Origin: an uncultured Bacilli bacterium
GTDB taxonomy: Bacteria; Bacillota_I; Bacilli_A; RF39; UBA660
NCBI GenBank assembly: GCA_947629375.1
Contig: CANRDN010000016.1
Coordinates: forward strand, 1-42,979
Direction: 5' to 3'
Length of the DNA: 42,979 nt
Shown: in pieces, positions 33,173 through 41,039 of the stretch
Layout: every line of letters starts with the position of its first letter
How positions within the stretch are numbered: the first letter of the stretch is position 1
The notes under the pieces: generated by a model
Databases searched by the model: none
The model's input: the letters and a program-made list of their open reading frames with translations, nothing else
Told to the model about the DNA's origin: nothing
Program-made: the position numbers and the translations under genes

Positions 33173-34588
33173 ACGATACCGTTACATGATTATCAGAAAA
33201 TTGCTAAAGATTTTCTGATAAATACGCCTAAAGCCGGATTATTTCTCGATGTAGGCTTCGGAAAGACCGCAACAACGCTTGCCGCATTAACCGAACTGGC
33301 TCAGTGCGGCAAACTGCATGGTCACATACTTGTTATTGCTCCCAAAGCGATTGCCCGGTCAACATGGATTGACGAAATGGAAAAATGGAGAATCAATGCA
33401 AATGTTGTTTCCCTGATTGTTAATTCAAAAGGAAAACAATTATCAAGACAACAGCGATTAGCTCTGTACGAAGACATATCAACTCATCCGCCTGCTTTTT
33501 ATTTCATTGGCAGAGAAATGATATGCGACTTAGTGGATTGGCATATTAAAAATAAACGACCTTGGCCGTTTCCGACTATGATAATAGATGAACTCCAATC
33601 GTTCAAATCGCACGCTACCCGCCGATTCAAAGCTGTGAAGAGCATTATGCCTTTTGTGCAAAGATTCATAGGTCTGACCGGTACGCCTATACCGAACGGA
33701 CTTATGGATCTGTGGGCTGAAATATATCTTATGGATCAAGGCAAACGTCTTGGTAAAAATATTACAGCATATCGCTCTTCGTTCTTTTATCCGAAACGTG
33801 TTATTAATAACATTACTGTCGAATGGGGAATCAAATCGGGTGCCGATACGGATATATACAATCGTATCAGTGATATCGTAATATCCATTAAGAATCCTTC
33901 AATAAAACTTCCTGCTATAACATACAACGACATAAAATGTCATATGACTCCCGATGAAACTCAAGCCTACAAAATGCTGCTCAAAACAAACGTCCTCGAC
34001 GTTTTAGCGGAAGACGGAAAACAAGTTGCTGTTGAAGCATCTAACGCCGCTGTACTGTCTGCAAAACTGCGTCAAATGGCATCAGGAACATTGTATACCG
34101 ATGAACAGCACAATTATGCTGTTATTCATAAACACAAACTGGAACAGTTATATCATATCATCACGAATACAAACTCACCGATTCTCATTGCTTATCATTT
34201 CAAGAGTGATGAAATTGAAATCAAAAAATATCTTGAATCTCAAAATATAACTGTTACAAAATTTGATGGCTCGCCTGAGATGATACACGCTTGGAATCGT
34301 GGTGAAATACCCGTTTTGCTGTTACAGCCTCAATCCTGCGGACATGGTCTTAATCTCCAAGAGGGCGGACACACTATTGTATGGTATACTGTTCCCGTAT
34401 CGTTGGAATTATATATTCAATTAAACGGACGGTTATATCGTCAAGGTCAAAAATATCCGGTCATGATTCATCATTTAATCACGCAAAATACCATCGACAC
34501 ACGATTACTTAAAAATCTTGAGAATAAAGACCGTTCGGAAAAAGCCCTTATCGATGCTGTTGCCGCATCTCTGTCTGATATCGATTAG
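33173..34588 (+). CDS. SNF2-family (SF2) DNA helicase/translocase with no ATG/GTG/TTG start
   Basis: About 471 aa. Motif I LDVGFGKT near residue 27, Ia LVIAPKAIARSTW, II IIDELQSF near 138, III LTGTPIPN near 168, and VI LNGRLYRQGQ near 417, all as in phage SNF2-like helicases. The helicase fold begins at IPLHDYQKIAKDFL, upstream of the first ATG (33377), and the frame is open only from 33137 and holds no ATG, GTG or TTG before motif I. GAAAGGGGG (33157-33165) is followed after 7 nt by ACG (33173) and after 10 nt by ATA (33176). Starting at 33377 would remove the Walker A motif. I list ACG 33173; ATA or ATT are alternatives. Confidence 0.85.
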   Translation, partial: TIPLHDYQKIAKDFLINTPKAGLFLDVGFGKTATTLAALTELAQCGKLHGHILVIAPKAIARSTWIDEMEKWRINANVVSLIVNSKGKQLSRQQRLALYEDISTHPPAFYFIGREMICDLVDWHIKNKRPWPFPTMIIDELQSFKSHATRRFKAVKSIMPFVQRFIGLTGTPIPNGLMDLWAEIYLMDQGKRLGKNITAYRSSFFYPKRVINNITVEWGIKSGADTDIYNRISDIVISIKNPSIKLPAITYNDIKCHMTPDETQAYKMLLKTNVLDVLAEDGKQVAVEASNAAVLSAKLRQMASGTLYTDEQHNYAVIHKHKLEQLYHIITNTNSPILIAYHFKSDEIEIKKYLESQNITVTKFDGSPEMIHAWNRGEIPVLLLQPQSCGHGLNLQEGGHTIVWYTVPVSLELYIQLNGRLYRQGQKYPVMIHHLITQNTIDTRLLKNLENKDRSEKALIDAVAASLSDID

Positions 34589-34611
34589 AAAAACAAGAAA
34601 GGATGAAAAAA

Positions 34612-34920
34612 ATGGATTACATTATTTTAAAAAATAACGAGAAGTATACAATCTTGCAGCCTAAAGAACATAACCCGTTGGTAATTATAATCAACACCTA
34701 TGAATCCCCGTTTGATTATTTACCGGAAGTTACAAACGATTTACGTGAGTTGGATTATTCCGGAACAATTATCTTCGACCGAAAGTATATCTATGAATTT
34801 CTTTGTATCAACAATGCTGATGAGCGTTTTGTTGTTTCTGTCTTTGAAAACGGAGAATTTCACAAAAGCTCATTTCGATTCTCGTCTGCCAAAAGCTTGG
34901 AAGTGGCATTATCTCTGTAA
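34612..34920 (+). CDS. Hypothetical small protein, 102 aa
   Basis: AAGAAAGGA lies 8 nt before ATG 34612; an ATG at 34603 abuts the site. The product MDYIILKNNEKYTILQPKEH... continues LVIIINTYESPFDYLPEV and TIIFDRKYIYEFLC, an alternating beta-strand pattern with no signal peptide or known motif. Followed by a terminator. It is soluble and may be a phage/plasmid accessory factor. Confidence 0.55.
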   Translation: MDYIILKNNEKYTILQPKEHNPLVIIINTYESPFDYLPEVTNDLRELDYSGTIIFDRKYIYEFLCINNADERFVVSVFENGEFHKSSFRFSSAKSLEVALSL

Positions 34921-34962
34921 CACTTTTGTCTTCTGTTGTTACCCGTTCTGAAACAAAAATAG

Positions 34963-34987
34963 AAACCCGTAAAGTACGGGTTTCTTT
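34963..34987 (+). terminator. Terminator-like hairpin
   Basis: AAACCCGTA / TACGGGTTT with AAG loop, then CTTTG. Confidence 0.6.
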
Positions 34988-35028
34988 GTCGGTTTGAAAA
35001 ACAGAAATTAAAAACAGGGGGTATTAAC

Positions 35029-35454
35029 GTGATTACAATAGGCAATATCAATCGTATCGACTATACTGCGTACGACGAAGTATGGGCAATCGTGCGTAGT
35101 CTGAGAAATTCAAATCAGCATATTAAACAGGTGGCTGATTTGTCGCCGTCTAAAGATTTATTTTACAGATATTTAGGTTGGCGAGACGCAAATCAATGGA
35201 ACAAACAAAAGTTTCAAGAGGAATATGTTCCGCAGTTTTTGCATGAGCTAAAGCAAAATCACGCAGCTTTGGAACTATTATCAAAGCTGTGGGATGCAGA
35301 TAGAGCTGGTAAAAGAATTTGTCTCGTATGTTTTTGTACGGATGAAGAACTCTGTCATCGAAGCATTATTGCAGGAATTTTGCAAGGTGCAGGTTGTCGT
35401 GTAAATGGTGTCAGACACGATTATTCAGATTACTATAAGTCATATATGACATGA
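35029..35454 (+). CDS. DUF488 family protein
   Basis: A predicted 141-aa protein. The C-terminal signature LVCFCTDEELCHRSIIAGIL, with the CxCxxxxxCHR core, is diagnostic of DUF488, a small family of unknown biochemical function common in bacteria and phages. GTG 35029 follows ACAGGGGG by 6 nt, the same spacing as GGGGG to ACG in the SNF2 gene. It begins a run of small accessory genes up to 36744. Confidence 0.85.
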   Translation: MITIGNINRIDYTAYDEVWAIVRSLRNSNQHIKQVADLSPSKDLFYRYLGWRDANQWNKQKFQEEYVPQFLHELKQNHAALELLSKLWDADRAGKRICLVCFCTDEELCHRSIIAGILQGAGCRVNGVRHDYSDYYKSYMT

Positions 35455-35506
35455 AAATGTCATATATGATGTGTCTATCTTGTGTATAAGAAAGGATGTA
35501 GTTTAT

Positions 35507-35755
35507 ATGAAAGTGGATAAGATACTCCGTTGTGTATGTTCGCCCGACGATGAAGATACGGGTGCTATATACTACGGCATGCCGATACTCAAAGTTACTG
35601 CCAACAGCGAGTTTTGGGAAGCAGTTTGTCCCAAATGCGGCCGTGGCGGTTCTTACCAATACAAATCGCCGTATCTTGCTCTCAAGGCATGGAATGCCAT
35701 ACAGACAAGAATACCGACGATTGGGCAAATATTCGAGGGAATAGAGGGGGTGTAA
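35507..35755 (+). CDS. Small Lar-like zinc-ribbon protein
   Basis: Product of 82 aa starting at ATG 35507 after AAGAAAGGATG. It contains VRC-type LRCVCSPDDEDTG and VCPKCGRGG followed by LALKAWNAI. A 'CPKCG...A-x-x-x-WN' ending is typical of the Lar restriction-alleviation-like and related phage zinc-ribbon proteins. That is a resemblance, not proof of anti-restriction activity. It ends 2 nt before the macro-domain gene. Confidence 0.65.
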   Translation: MKVDKILRCVCSPDDEDTGAIYYGMPILKVTANSEFWEAVCPKCGRGGSYQYKSPYLALKAWNAIQTRIPTIGQIFEGIEGV

Positions 35756-35757
35756 TA

Positions 35758-36204
35758 ATGATAAAATTTATAAAAGGCAACATACTTAATGCCGATGCCG
35801 ACGCCATTATACATCAAGTAAACTGCAAAGGCGTCATGGGCGGCGGTTTAGCAAAACAAATACGGATGAAATATCCGAATGTCTATGCCAAGTATCGGGA
35901 GCTGTGCAGCCAACCCGGTATCATCAGTGCCAATTTGCTTGGCAGAGTACAATCCGTACCCATTGATTCAGAAAAAAATATGGTGAACGCATTTGCACAA
36001 AATGCTTATGGTCACGGATATCGGTTTACCGATTACGATGCATTTCGCAAATGCATGAACAAAATAAATCGAATATATAAAAACAAAACCGTTGCTCTGC
36101 CTTATAAAATAGGCTGCGGACTCGGCGGCGGAGATTGGACTGTAATATTCGATATAATAAATCAAGAATTGCTCGATTGTGATGTCTTGATTTACAAGTT
36201 ATGA
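35758..36204 (+). CDS. Macro-domain ADP-ribose-binding/hydrolase protein
   Basis: Product of 148 aa from ATG 35758 (AGAGGGGG 6 nt upstream). The macro fold signatures are present: KGNILNADADAIIHQVNC, GVMGGGLAKQIR and KIGCGLGGGDW. These bind ADP-ribose; many phage and plasmid macro proteins remove ADP-ribose from protein or DNA, or act as Appr-1''-p phosphatases. In this setting it may counter ADP-ribosylating defence or restore ADP-ribosylated substrates, but no partner toxin is visible. It overlaps the VRR-NUC gene by 4 nt. Confidence 0.88.
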   Translation: MIKFIKGNILNADADAIIHQVNCKGVMGGGLAKQIRMKYPNVYAKYRELCSQPGIISANLLGRVQSVPIDSEKNMVNAFAQNAYGHGYRFTDYDAFRKCMNKINRIYKNKTVALPYKIGCGLGGGDWTVIFDIINQELLDCDVLIYKL

Positions 36205-36518
36205 TTATGGGTAAGCCTGAAAATCTCATCGAATCATATCTTCGGAAACAAGCCGGAACACTGGGATTTCTATGCTACAAATTTACAAGTCCGGGAAATA
36301 ACGGTGTTCCTGATAGAGTCCTCATCGGTCATGGTTACACTTTTTTCGTTGAAACTAAAAAAGACAAAACCGAAGCACCAAGACAACTGCAAAAAAAGGT
36401 CATCAATCGTATGATTGATAATGGTGCGTTAGTGTATATCATGGCTGATAAAACAGATATCGACAACCTTTTACAGTCCTTTGTCGATAATACGCCCATA
36501 CAGCCTGTACGCATATAG
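36201..36518 (+). CDS. VRR-NUC nuclease
   Basis: A predicted 105-aa protein. It is a stand-alone VRR-NUC domain: LIESYLRKQAGTLGFLCYKF, then GVPDRVLIGHGYTFFVETK (D...E-x-K). Such small phage VRR-NUC proteins are structure-specific nucleases, often resolving branched DNA as in Holliday junctions. Start ATG 36201 overlaps the macro gene stop; ATG 36207 is also possible. There is no strong ribosome binding site, so translation is likely coupled. Confidence 0.88.
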   Translation: MIMGKPENLIESYLRKQAGTLGFLCYKFTSPGNNGVPDRVLIGHGYTFFVETKKDKTEAPRQLQKKVINRMIDNGALVYIMADKTDIDNLLQSFVDNTPIQPVRI

Positions 36519-36534
36519 AAAGAGGGTGATCCTT

Positions 36535-36744
36535 TTGGAAGTGAAAAAACATAAGATTCTTTACAAAACATATACCGTTGGCTTTGCCGACGGAAATAAG
36601 ACACAATTCGATGTTAAAAATATTTCCGAATTGGGACAGCTTTGGTCTGATTTCTGCGAAGAAAATCATATAGATCCCAATTCTGTAACGTATATCGAAT
36701 TTGCCGGGTACACCGATCATACCGGACAAAACAAGGACAGGTGA
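36535..36744 (+). CDS. Hypothetical small protein, 69 aa
   Basis: Start TTG 36535 with AGAGGGTGA upstream. The product MEVKKHKILYKTYTVGFADG leads into NISELGQLWSDFCEENHI and VTYIEFAGYTDH. It has the size and beta/helix layout of small phage DNA-metabolism accessory proteins; no motif recognised. It ends 9 nt before the lipoprotein gene. Confidence 0.55.
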   Translation: MEVKKHKILYKTYTVGFADGNKTQFDVKNISELGQLWSDFCEENHIDPNSVTYIEFAGYTDHTGQNKDR

Positions 36745-36753
36745 AAAAAAATT

Positions 36754-37902
36754 ATGAGAAAAAAAGTTCTGATATTCTGTGCATTGCTGACACTGACGCT
36801 CAGTGCTTGCAGCAATGAAAACGCAGATAAATTCTACGGAAAATCTTCCTCCGATACATCATCGGTTTCTTCGACCGATGTATCCGCTCCGGACATTACG
36901 AAAAATTATTCCTTGGAGATACCCAAATATGATAATTTTCAGCTGGGTAAATACAAAGACGTCACTTACTACATCGATGACTCTTTGTATGAAGTTACAG
37001 ATGCTTTAATTCTTAATAAAATGGCATCTGAACTTAGTTTATCGCTTCATGATGTAACCGATAGAACAGCTGCCTATGATGATACCGTAACTGTAACATT
37101 CAAAGGCACTATTGACGGAAAAGAGTTCGACGGAAATTCCGCTGACAAATATAGATTCATACTTGGTGCAGGACAATTATTATCCGACTTTGAAAAAACA
37201 TTCGTCGGTATGCGTCCGAATGAAACCAAAACTATAAATTACACGTTTCCGAAGAACTATACCGATGATAAACTTGCCGGTAAAACGGCTGTATTCACAG
37301 TTACGCTTAACGGAATCGAAAACTATTCCGAAAAAGACGTAACAGATAAACTTGTTTCGGAAAAAACCGAGTATAAAACAGCAAAAGAGTATAAAGCCGC
37401 TTGTAAGAAAGAATTGGAACAGCAGGCAAAATCTTCAAAGAAACTCGATGCTTCATCCATTATCATATCCAAAATAATAGACAATTCGACCGTTACAGCT
37501 TATGATGAAGATCAAATAAAGAAATTGATCGAATCTGCCAAAAACGCCACAAAACTATATGCTGTAAACAAAAATATGACAGAAGAAGAATATGTCAAGT
37601 CTCAATATGGCTTTGATTCGTACGCTGATTATGAGAAAAATTTGGAACCTTCCGCAAAAGAATATATGAAGTCCATAATGACTGTTTCGGCAATAGCTTA
37701 TGCTGAAAATCTAAATGTTACTGACGAGGAATATCAAGCACAAATTGATACGTATATAAACAAATATAACATTTCTGAAAATGAACTCGGTAATTATTAT
37801 AAATCGGAAGACATTATTTTCTCCATATTGACAGAGAAAGTCCAAAACTGGCTTATTGACAACTCTGTCAAACTTGATTCCCCCGAAACAGATAATAAAT
37901 AA
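36754..37902 (+). CDS. Trigger-factor-like PPIase lipoprotein
   Basis: A predicted 382-aa protein. A signal peptide (MRKKVLIFCALLTLTL) ends in a lipobox SAC, followed by a Ser-rich linker. Residues about 105-185 are an FKBP-like domain (VTVTFKGTIDGKEFDG; LGAGQLLSDFEKTFVGM; KTAVFTVTLNGI), and the rest is the helical trigger-factor C-terminal type. Such secreted lipoproteins fold exported proteins in Firmicutes. It is unexpected in a replication operon; it may belong to the element's surface proteins. There is no strong ribosome binding site (CAGGTG at about -10). Confidence 0.85.
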   Translation: MRKKVLIFCALLTLTLSACSNENADKFYGKSSSDTSSVSSTDVSAPDITKNYSLEIPKYDNFQLGKYKDVTYYIDDSLYEVTDALILNKMASELSLSLHDVTDRTAAYDDTVTVTFKGTIDGKEFDGNSADKYRFILGAGQLLSDFEKTFVGMRPNETKTINYTFPKNYTDDKLAGKTAVFTVTLNGIENYSEKDVTDKLVSEKTEYKTAKEYKAACKKELEQQAKSSKKLDASSIIISKIIDNSTVTAYDEDQIKKLIESAKNATKLYAVNKNMTEEEYVKSQYGFDSYADYEKNLEPSAKEYMKSIMTVSAIAYAENLNVTDEEYQAQIDTYINKYNISENELGNYYKSEDIIFSILTEKVQNWLIDNSVKLDSPETDNK

Positions 37903-37920
37903 GAAAGGAGTTGTTTTGTC

Positions 37921-38580
37921 ACGGATTGGAACACTATAAACAACGAACAAAAAAATAAAAATTACTTCGTCAAACTCAAAGATTTTGTAGAAAATGAATA
38001 TGCTCTGCATACTTGCTATCCTGCATATGACGACATATTCAAAGCTATACAGATGACACCGTTTGATAAAGTAAAATGCGTTATATTGGGGCAAGATCCT
38101 TACCACGAACCTAATCAAGCGGTAGGTCTTGCGTTTTCGGTCAAACCGAATGCACCGATACCCCGTTCGCTTCAAAACATCTATTCTGAACTGAACAGAG
38201 AACTCAATTTGCCGATTCCAAATAACGGTGATCTTACATCTTGGGCAAAACAGGGTGTTCTTCTGCTTAATTCAATACTCTCTGTAGAGGCACACAAAGC
38301 CGCTTCTCATGCAAACAAGGGCTGGGAAACATATACAGACAGTCTGCTGACAGCTTTAAACAAGAAATCATCTCCTGTCGTATTTATGCTGTGGGGACGA
38401 TACGCTCAGTCAAAACAAAATCTTATAACTAATTCCAATCATCTTATTTTAACAGCGGCTCATCCATCGCCTTTTTCTGCTGACAGAGGCTTCTTTGGCT
38501 GCAATCATTTTATTAAATGCAATAATTTTCTACTCAAAAACGGATTGGCACCGATTGATTGGCGAATACCCAATATTTAA
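37921..38580 (+). CDS. ung: Uracil-DNA glycosylase, no canonical start codon
   Basis: About 219 aa, matching the usual Ung length. Motif A is LGQDPYHEPNQAVGLAFSV (catalytic Asp), LLNSILSV lies mid-protein, and motif B is HPSPFSADRGFFGC. The fold clearly begins before ATG 38053: in-frame residues DWNTINNEQKNKNYFVKL...YPAYDDIFKAIQ match the Ung N-terminus. No ATG, GTG or TTG precedes them. AAAGGAG (37904-37910) leads to GTC (37918, 7 nt away) and ACG (37921, 10 nt away). Ung removes uracil from DNA, so an element-borne copy protects its own DNA. Start assignment is uncertain; function is secure. Confidence 0.9.
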   Translation, partial: TDWNTINNEQKNKNYFVKLKDFVENEYALHTCYPAYDDIFKAIQMTPFDKVKCVILGQDPYHEPNQAVGLAFSVKPNAPIPRSLQNIYSELNRELNLPIPNNGDLTSWAKQGVLLLNSILSVEAHKAASHANKGWETYTDSLLTALNKKSSPVVFMLWGRYAQSKQNLITNSNHLILTAAHPSPFSADRGFFGCNHFIKCNNFLLKNGLAPIDWRIPNI

Positions 38581-38594
38581 ACGGAAGTGATATT

Positions 38595-39848
38595 ATGGAT
38601 TTGCTTCAAGAATTTTTCAGCAAAGCTCGTTGGGAAAAAGCCATCGCTGACGGTGTAGAAAAAGGTATCAATCTCCCGGAATTATGCGAACCCGAACGAA
38701 GACTTGAAATTTACAGACGTATTCGTGACAGAAATTATACTATATCGCCCCCTCATGAAGCTCTTATTCCGAAAGATGACGGAACGTATCGCACTGTTTA
38801 TGTAAACACGGATACAGACCGTATTCTGTTATCGATATATAATGATATGATGTTTGACTTATGTCATGAAATAATACATCCGGCATGTACCAGTTACCAA
38901 AAGGGTATCGGGTGCGGAAAGATTGTTATGCGTATATCAAAAATAATACAAAACATCAATACCGCTGATAACAGAATCGGGGTGAAAGTAGACCTGTCAA
39001 AATATTTCGATTCTGTTCCGATAGAATTTATTGACGAAATATTTGCATACATCGACAATAAATTCGGAAAATCACCTGTAACCGAGATGGTTAAAAATTA
39101 TTATCATACAAATACAGTGTTTGATTTGGACAAAAATCTGATTTCAAAATATTCGTCATTGCGACAAGGCTGTGCGTTTGCCGCATTTCTTGCCGATGCC
39201 GTTCTGTATGATATTGATTGCCGTTTGTCAAAAATGGACGTTCTATACGTCAGATATTCTGATGATATACTCATTATCGGACAGGATTGGCAAAAAGGAT
39301 ACGACTGTCTGCAAGAAATGTTATCAAAGAAAAATCTTATATTAAATCCTAAAAAAGTTGAAATCTTATATAACAACCAATGGTTTAAATTTTTAGGATT
39401 TATGATAAACGGCGATAAAATCAGTCTTTCAAAAAGTCGTTTAAAATCTTTTCAAAAAGAGATTGAAAAACGAACGATAAAGAATAACACATCCGATTTA
39501 CAGAAAATATTAACCCGTGTATATGATTATATGTATCGTGGCAACGGACATTACAGTTGGGCGACTTCGGTACTGCCCGTAATCAATGTAGAGGCTGATA
39601 TAAATACTTTAAACGGATTTATAATGGATTCGATACGTGCAGCCTATACAGGAAAATATCATATCGGCGGTCTTGGTCTTGCAACAAACAAACCCGATTC
39701 CGTTATCATCAGAGGAAAGGGTAAAAATGTAAAAAGCAATCGTCAAAAATTACCGCAAATACCGGGTTACCATACGGTTTTATGTATGAAAAAAATACTG
39801 ACAACATCAAAAGAATTATATGATACTATAGTACGAACAAAAATGTAA
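38595..39848 (+). CDS. Reverse transcriptase (group II-like/unknown group) with YSDD active site
   Basis: About 417 aa from ATG 38595 (ACGGAAGTGA 7 nt upstream). RT blocks are visible: ALIPKDDGTYRTVYV (RT1), VKVDLSKYFDSVPIEF (RT3), SLRQGCAFAAFLADAVLY (RT4) and YVRYSDDILIIG (RT5, YSDD in place of YADD), then NPKKVEILYNNQWFKFLGF (RT6/7). A 'thumb'-like helical end follows. The QG-x-x-F-A-A-F motif differs from the usual QGxxxSP. There is no maturase, HNH or nitrilase domain. It does not fit DGR RTs or retrons clearly. A large structured RNA follows immediately, and RNA and RT may be partners (inference). Confidence 0.8.
   Translation: MDLLQEFFSKARWEKAIADGVEKGINLPELCEPERRLEIYRRIRDRNYTISPPHEALIPKDDGTYRTVYVNTDTDRILLSIYNDMMFDLCHEIIHPACTSYQKGIGCGKIVMRISKIIQNINTADNRIGVKVDLSKYFDSVPIEFIDEIFAYIDNKFGKSPVTEMVKNYYHTNTVFDLDKNLISKYSSLRQGCAFAAFLADAVLYDIDCRLSKMDVLYVRYSDDILIIGQDWQKGYDCLQEMLSKKNLILNPKKVEILYNNQWFKFLGFMINGDKISLSKSRLKSFQKEIEKRTIKNNTSDLQKILTRVYDYMYRGNGHYSWATSVLPVINVEADINTLNGFIMDSIRAAYTGKYHIGGLGLATNKPDSVIIRGKGKNVKSNRQKLPQIPGYHTVLCMKKILTTSKELYDTIVRTKM
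39798..39827 (+). promoter_or_regulatory. Candidate promoter for the large RNA, inside the RT 3' end
   Basis: CTGACA (39798-39803), 18-nt spacer, GATACT (39822-39827). Both boxes differ from consensus by one or two bases; the predicted start near 39834 is about 45 nt before the RNA's closing stem. Confidence 0.4.
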
Positions 39849-39877
39849 TGTACAGTGTACATCTGCAACGCAGCAGA

Positions 39878-40550
39878 ATGATATCATGCGTGCTAATTTC
39901 AATAGCACACTCGGTCTAACGACCTCGTTTGCTATTGAAATGTATAATCGGGCTATCTGTTATGGAAGATGACGAGGAGGATGCTCTTTGATCAACTGGG
40001 ATAAGACGCCTCATGACACAAGTAATTCTGGTACCTGTAAAACCTGAATGTCCCCTACGACGATGACAGAAGGAGAAATGGAATAATCAGCTGAAAGAAT
40101 CTCATACCTGCACAGTCAATAGCGAATGAGTCAAGATGGCTGGATACCTAAAAGTATACCTAAGTGGTTAGTAAGAATACTCAAATGAACAGCTTAATGA
40201 TACGTGCAGCAGAAATGATCAAATGATCAGATGCAACAGAACATTGTAGATGAAGACGAAGTCTGAATGAAGGCGGAAATTAACTTGGGCTAATGGGTTA
40301 CTGAAGAACTAAACAAACAAATAATAATTTACAAGAATTAATCATGAAAGTTCAATGTGCCCATAGAAACTATTCAGGAGTGACATGATAATGATCATGG
40401 AAGCAATCATATAGACTCAAGCAGATGATGCTAAATTTGAAACGTCTACTAAACTTGAAGAACTGATTAACCATTATATCTAATTATACAAGTAATTTAT
40501 ACTAATTGAAACATTTATAGAAATGCGTATACAGCACGCAGAGTATCATT
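39878..40550 (+). ncRNA. Large structured non-coding RNA candidate (673 nt, closed by a terminal stem)
   Basis: No credible coding frame lies between 39849 and 40588. The ends pair: AATGAT (39878-39883) with ATCATT (40545-40550) and GCGTGCT (39889-39895) with AGCACGC (40533-40539), separated by matching 5-nt internal loops. Just inside, TTTCAATAGC (39898-39907) pairs with GCTATTGAAA (39932-39941) around a GGTC/GACC hairpin. Many small stem-loops and GA-rich joints follow. Base composition is more even than the flanks. The size, closed shape and mobile-element setting resemble the ROOL and GOLLD RNA classes of phages and gut/rumen Firmicutes (memory of their features, not a match); a novel RNA or RT partner is possible. 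Confidence 0.65.
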
Positions 40551-40588
40551 AATATTTATGTATCATATACAAATCGAGGTGATAATTT

Positions 40589-41008
40589 ATATTAATTATT
40601 AATTTCATAACACGAACCGTTATAAATCGTTCTGCTAAGTCATCAAAAGACGATATATACCTTATTGAAAACGGAAGACCTGTAAACGGATTTACAATAC
40701 GGCAAACACCTGTAACTTTTGAAGAGTTGGAGATGTTATATACTAAATACAAATACTCATTGCCGACACCCGAAAACCGTTATGATAAATCATACTTTAA
40801 AGCCCTTGAAATACACGATATTCCGCTCGATAAATTGGTCAACGATAAAGATTCCCGGCAAAAAGCAAAGGAAGAACTTGAATTGACCTTTCTCATGGGT
40901 GTATTGAACGGCAGTATTATTTGGCCTGATGATAAAAAATGGTTCATACAATCCGACACTGATAAAGACTTTATCATTTTACGAGAATGGGTAACGGGCA
41001 GCTGCTGA
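40589..41008 (+). CDS. Hypothetical protein, 139 aa, no canonical start codon
   Basis: The frame encodes ILIINFITRTVINRSAKSSK, then DDIYLIENGRPVNGFTIRQ, EIHDIPLDKLVNDKDS and LTFLMGVLNGSIIWPDDKKW. Protein-like sequence runs well upstream of the first in-frame TTG (40727), yet codons 40586-40724 contain no ATG, GTG or TTG. GAGGTG (40576-40581) is 7 nt before ATA 40589, making ATA the best start candidate; ATT at 40595 or 40598 is possible. A 16-nt half of the 20515 palindrome overlaps the start region (40593-40608). No domain recognised. It ends 31 nt before the next gene. Confidence 0.6.
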   Translation: MLIINFITRTVINRSAKSSKDDIYLIENGRPVNGFTIRQTPVTFEELEMLYTKYKYSLPTPENRYDKSYFKALEIHDIPLDKLVNDKDSRQKAKEELELTFLMGVLNGSIIWPDDKKWFIQSDTDKDFIILREWVTGSC

Positions 41009-41039
41009 TATTTACAAAAAAGGATGTGAATTTCGTAAT

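Noticed and set aside
38595-40588. Diversity-generating retroelement
   Set aside because: The RT lacks the DGR-type motif 4, and I saw no accessory variability gene and no pair of template/variable repeats differing at adenines.
38595-40588. Group II intron
   Set aside because: The RT has no maturase or endonuclease domain, the structured RNA is downstream of the RT and I find no convincing domain V or GUGYG start.
39849-40588. tRNA genes within the large RNA region
   Set aside because: No cloverleaf with T-loop GTTCGA-type sequence and a CCA-ready end was seen; the same holds for the other gene-free blocks.
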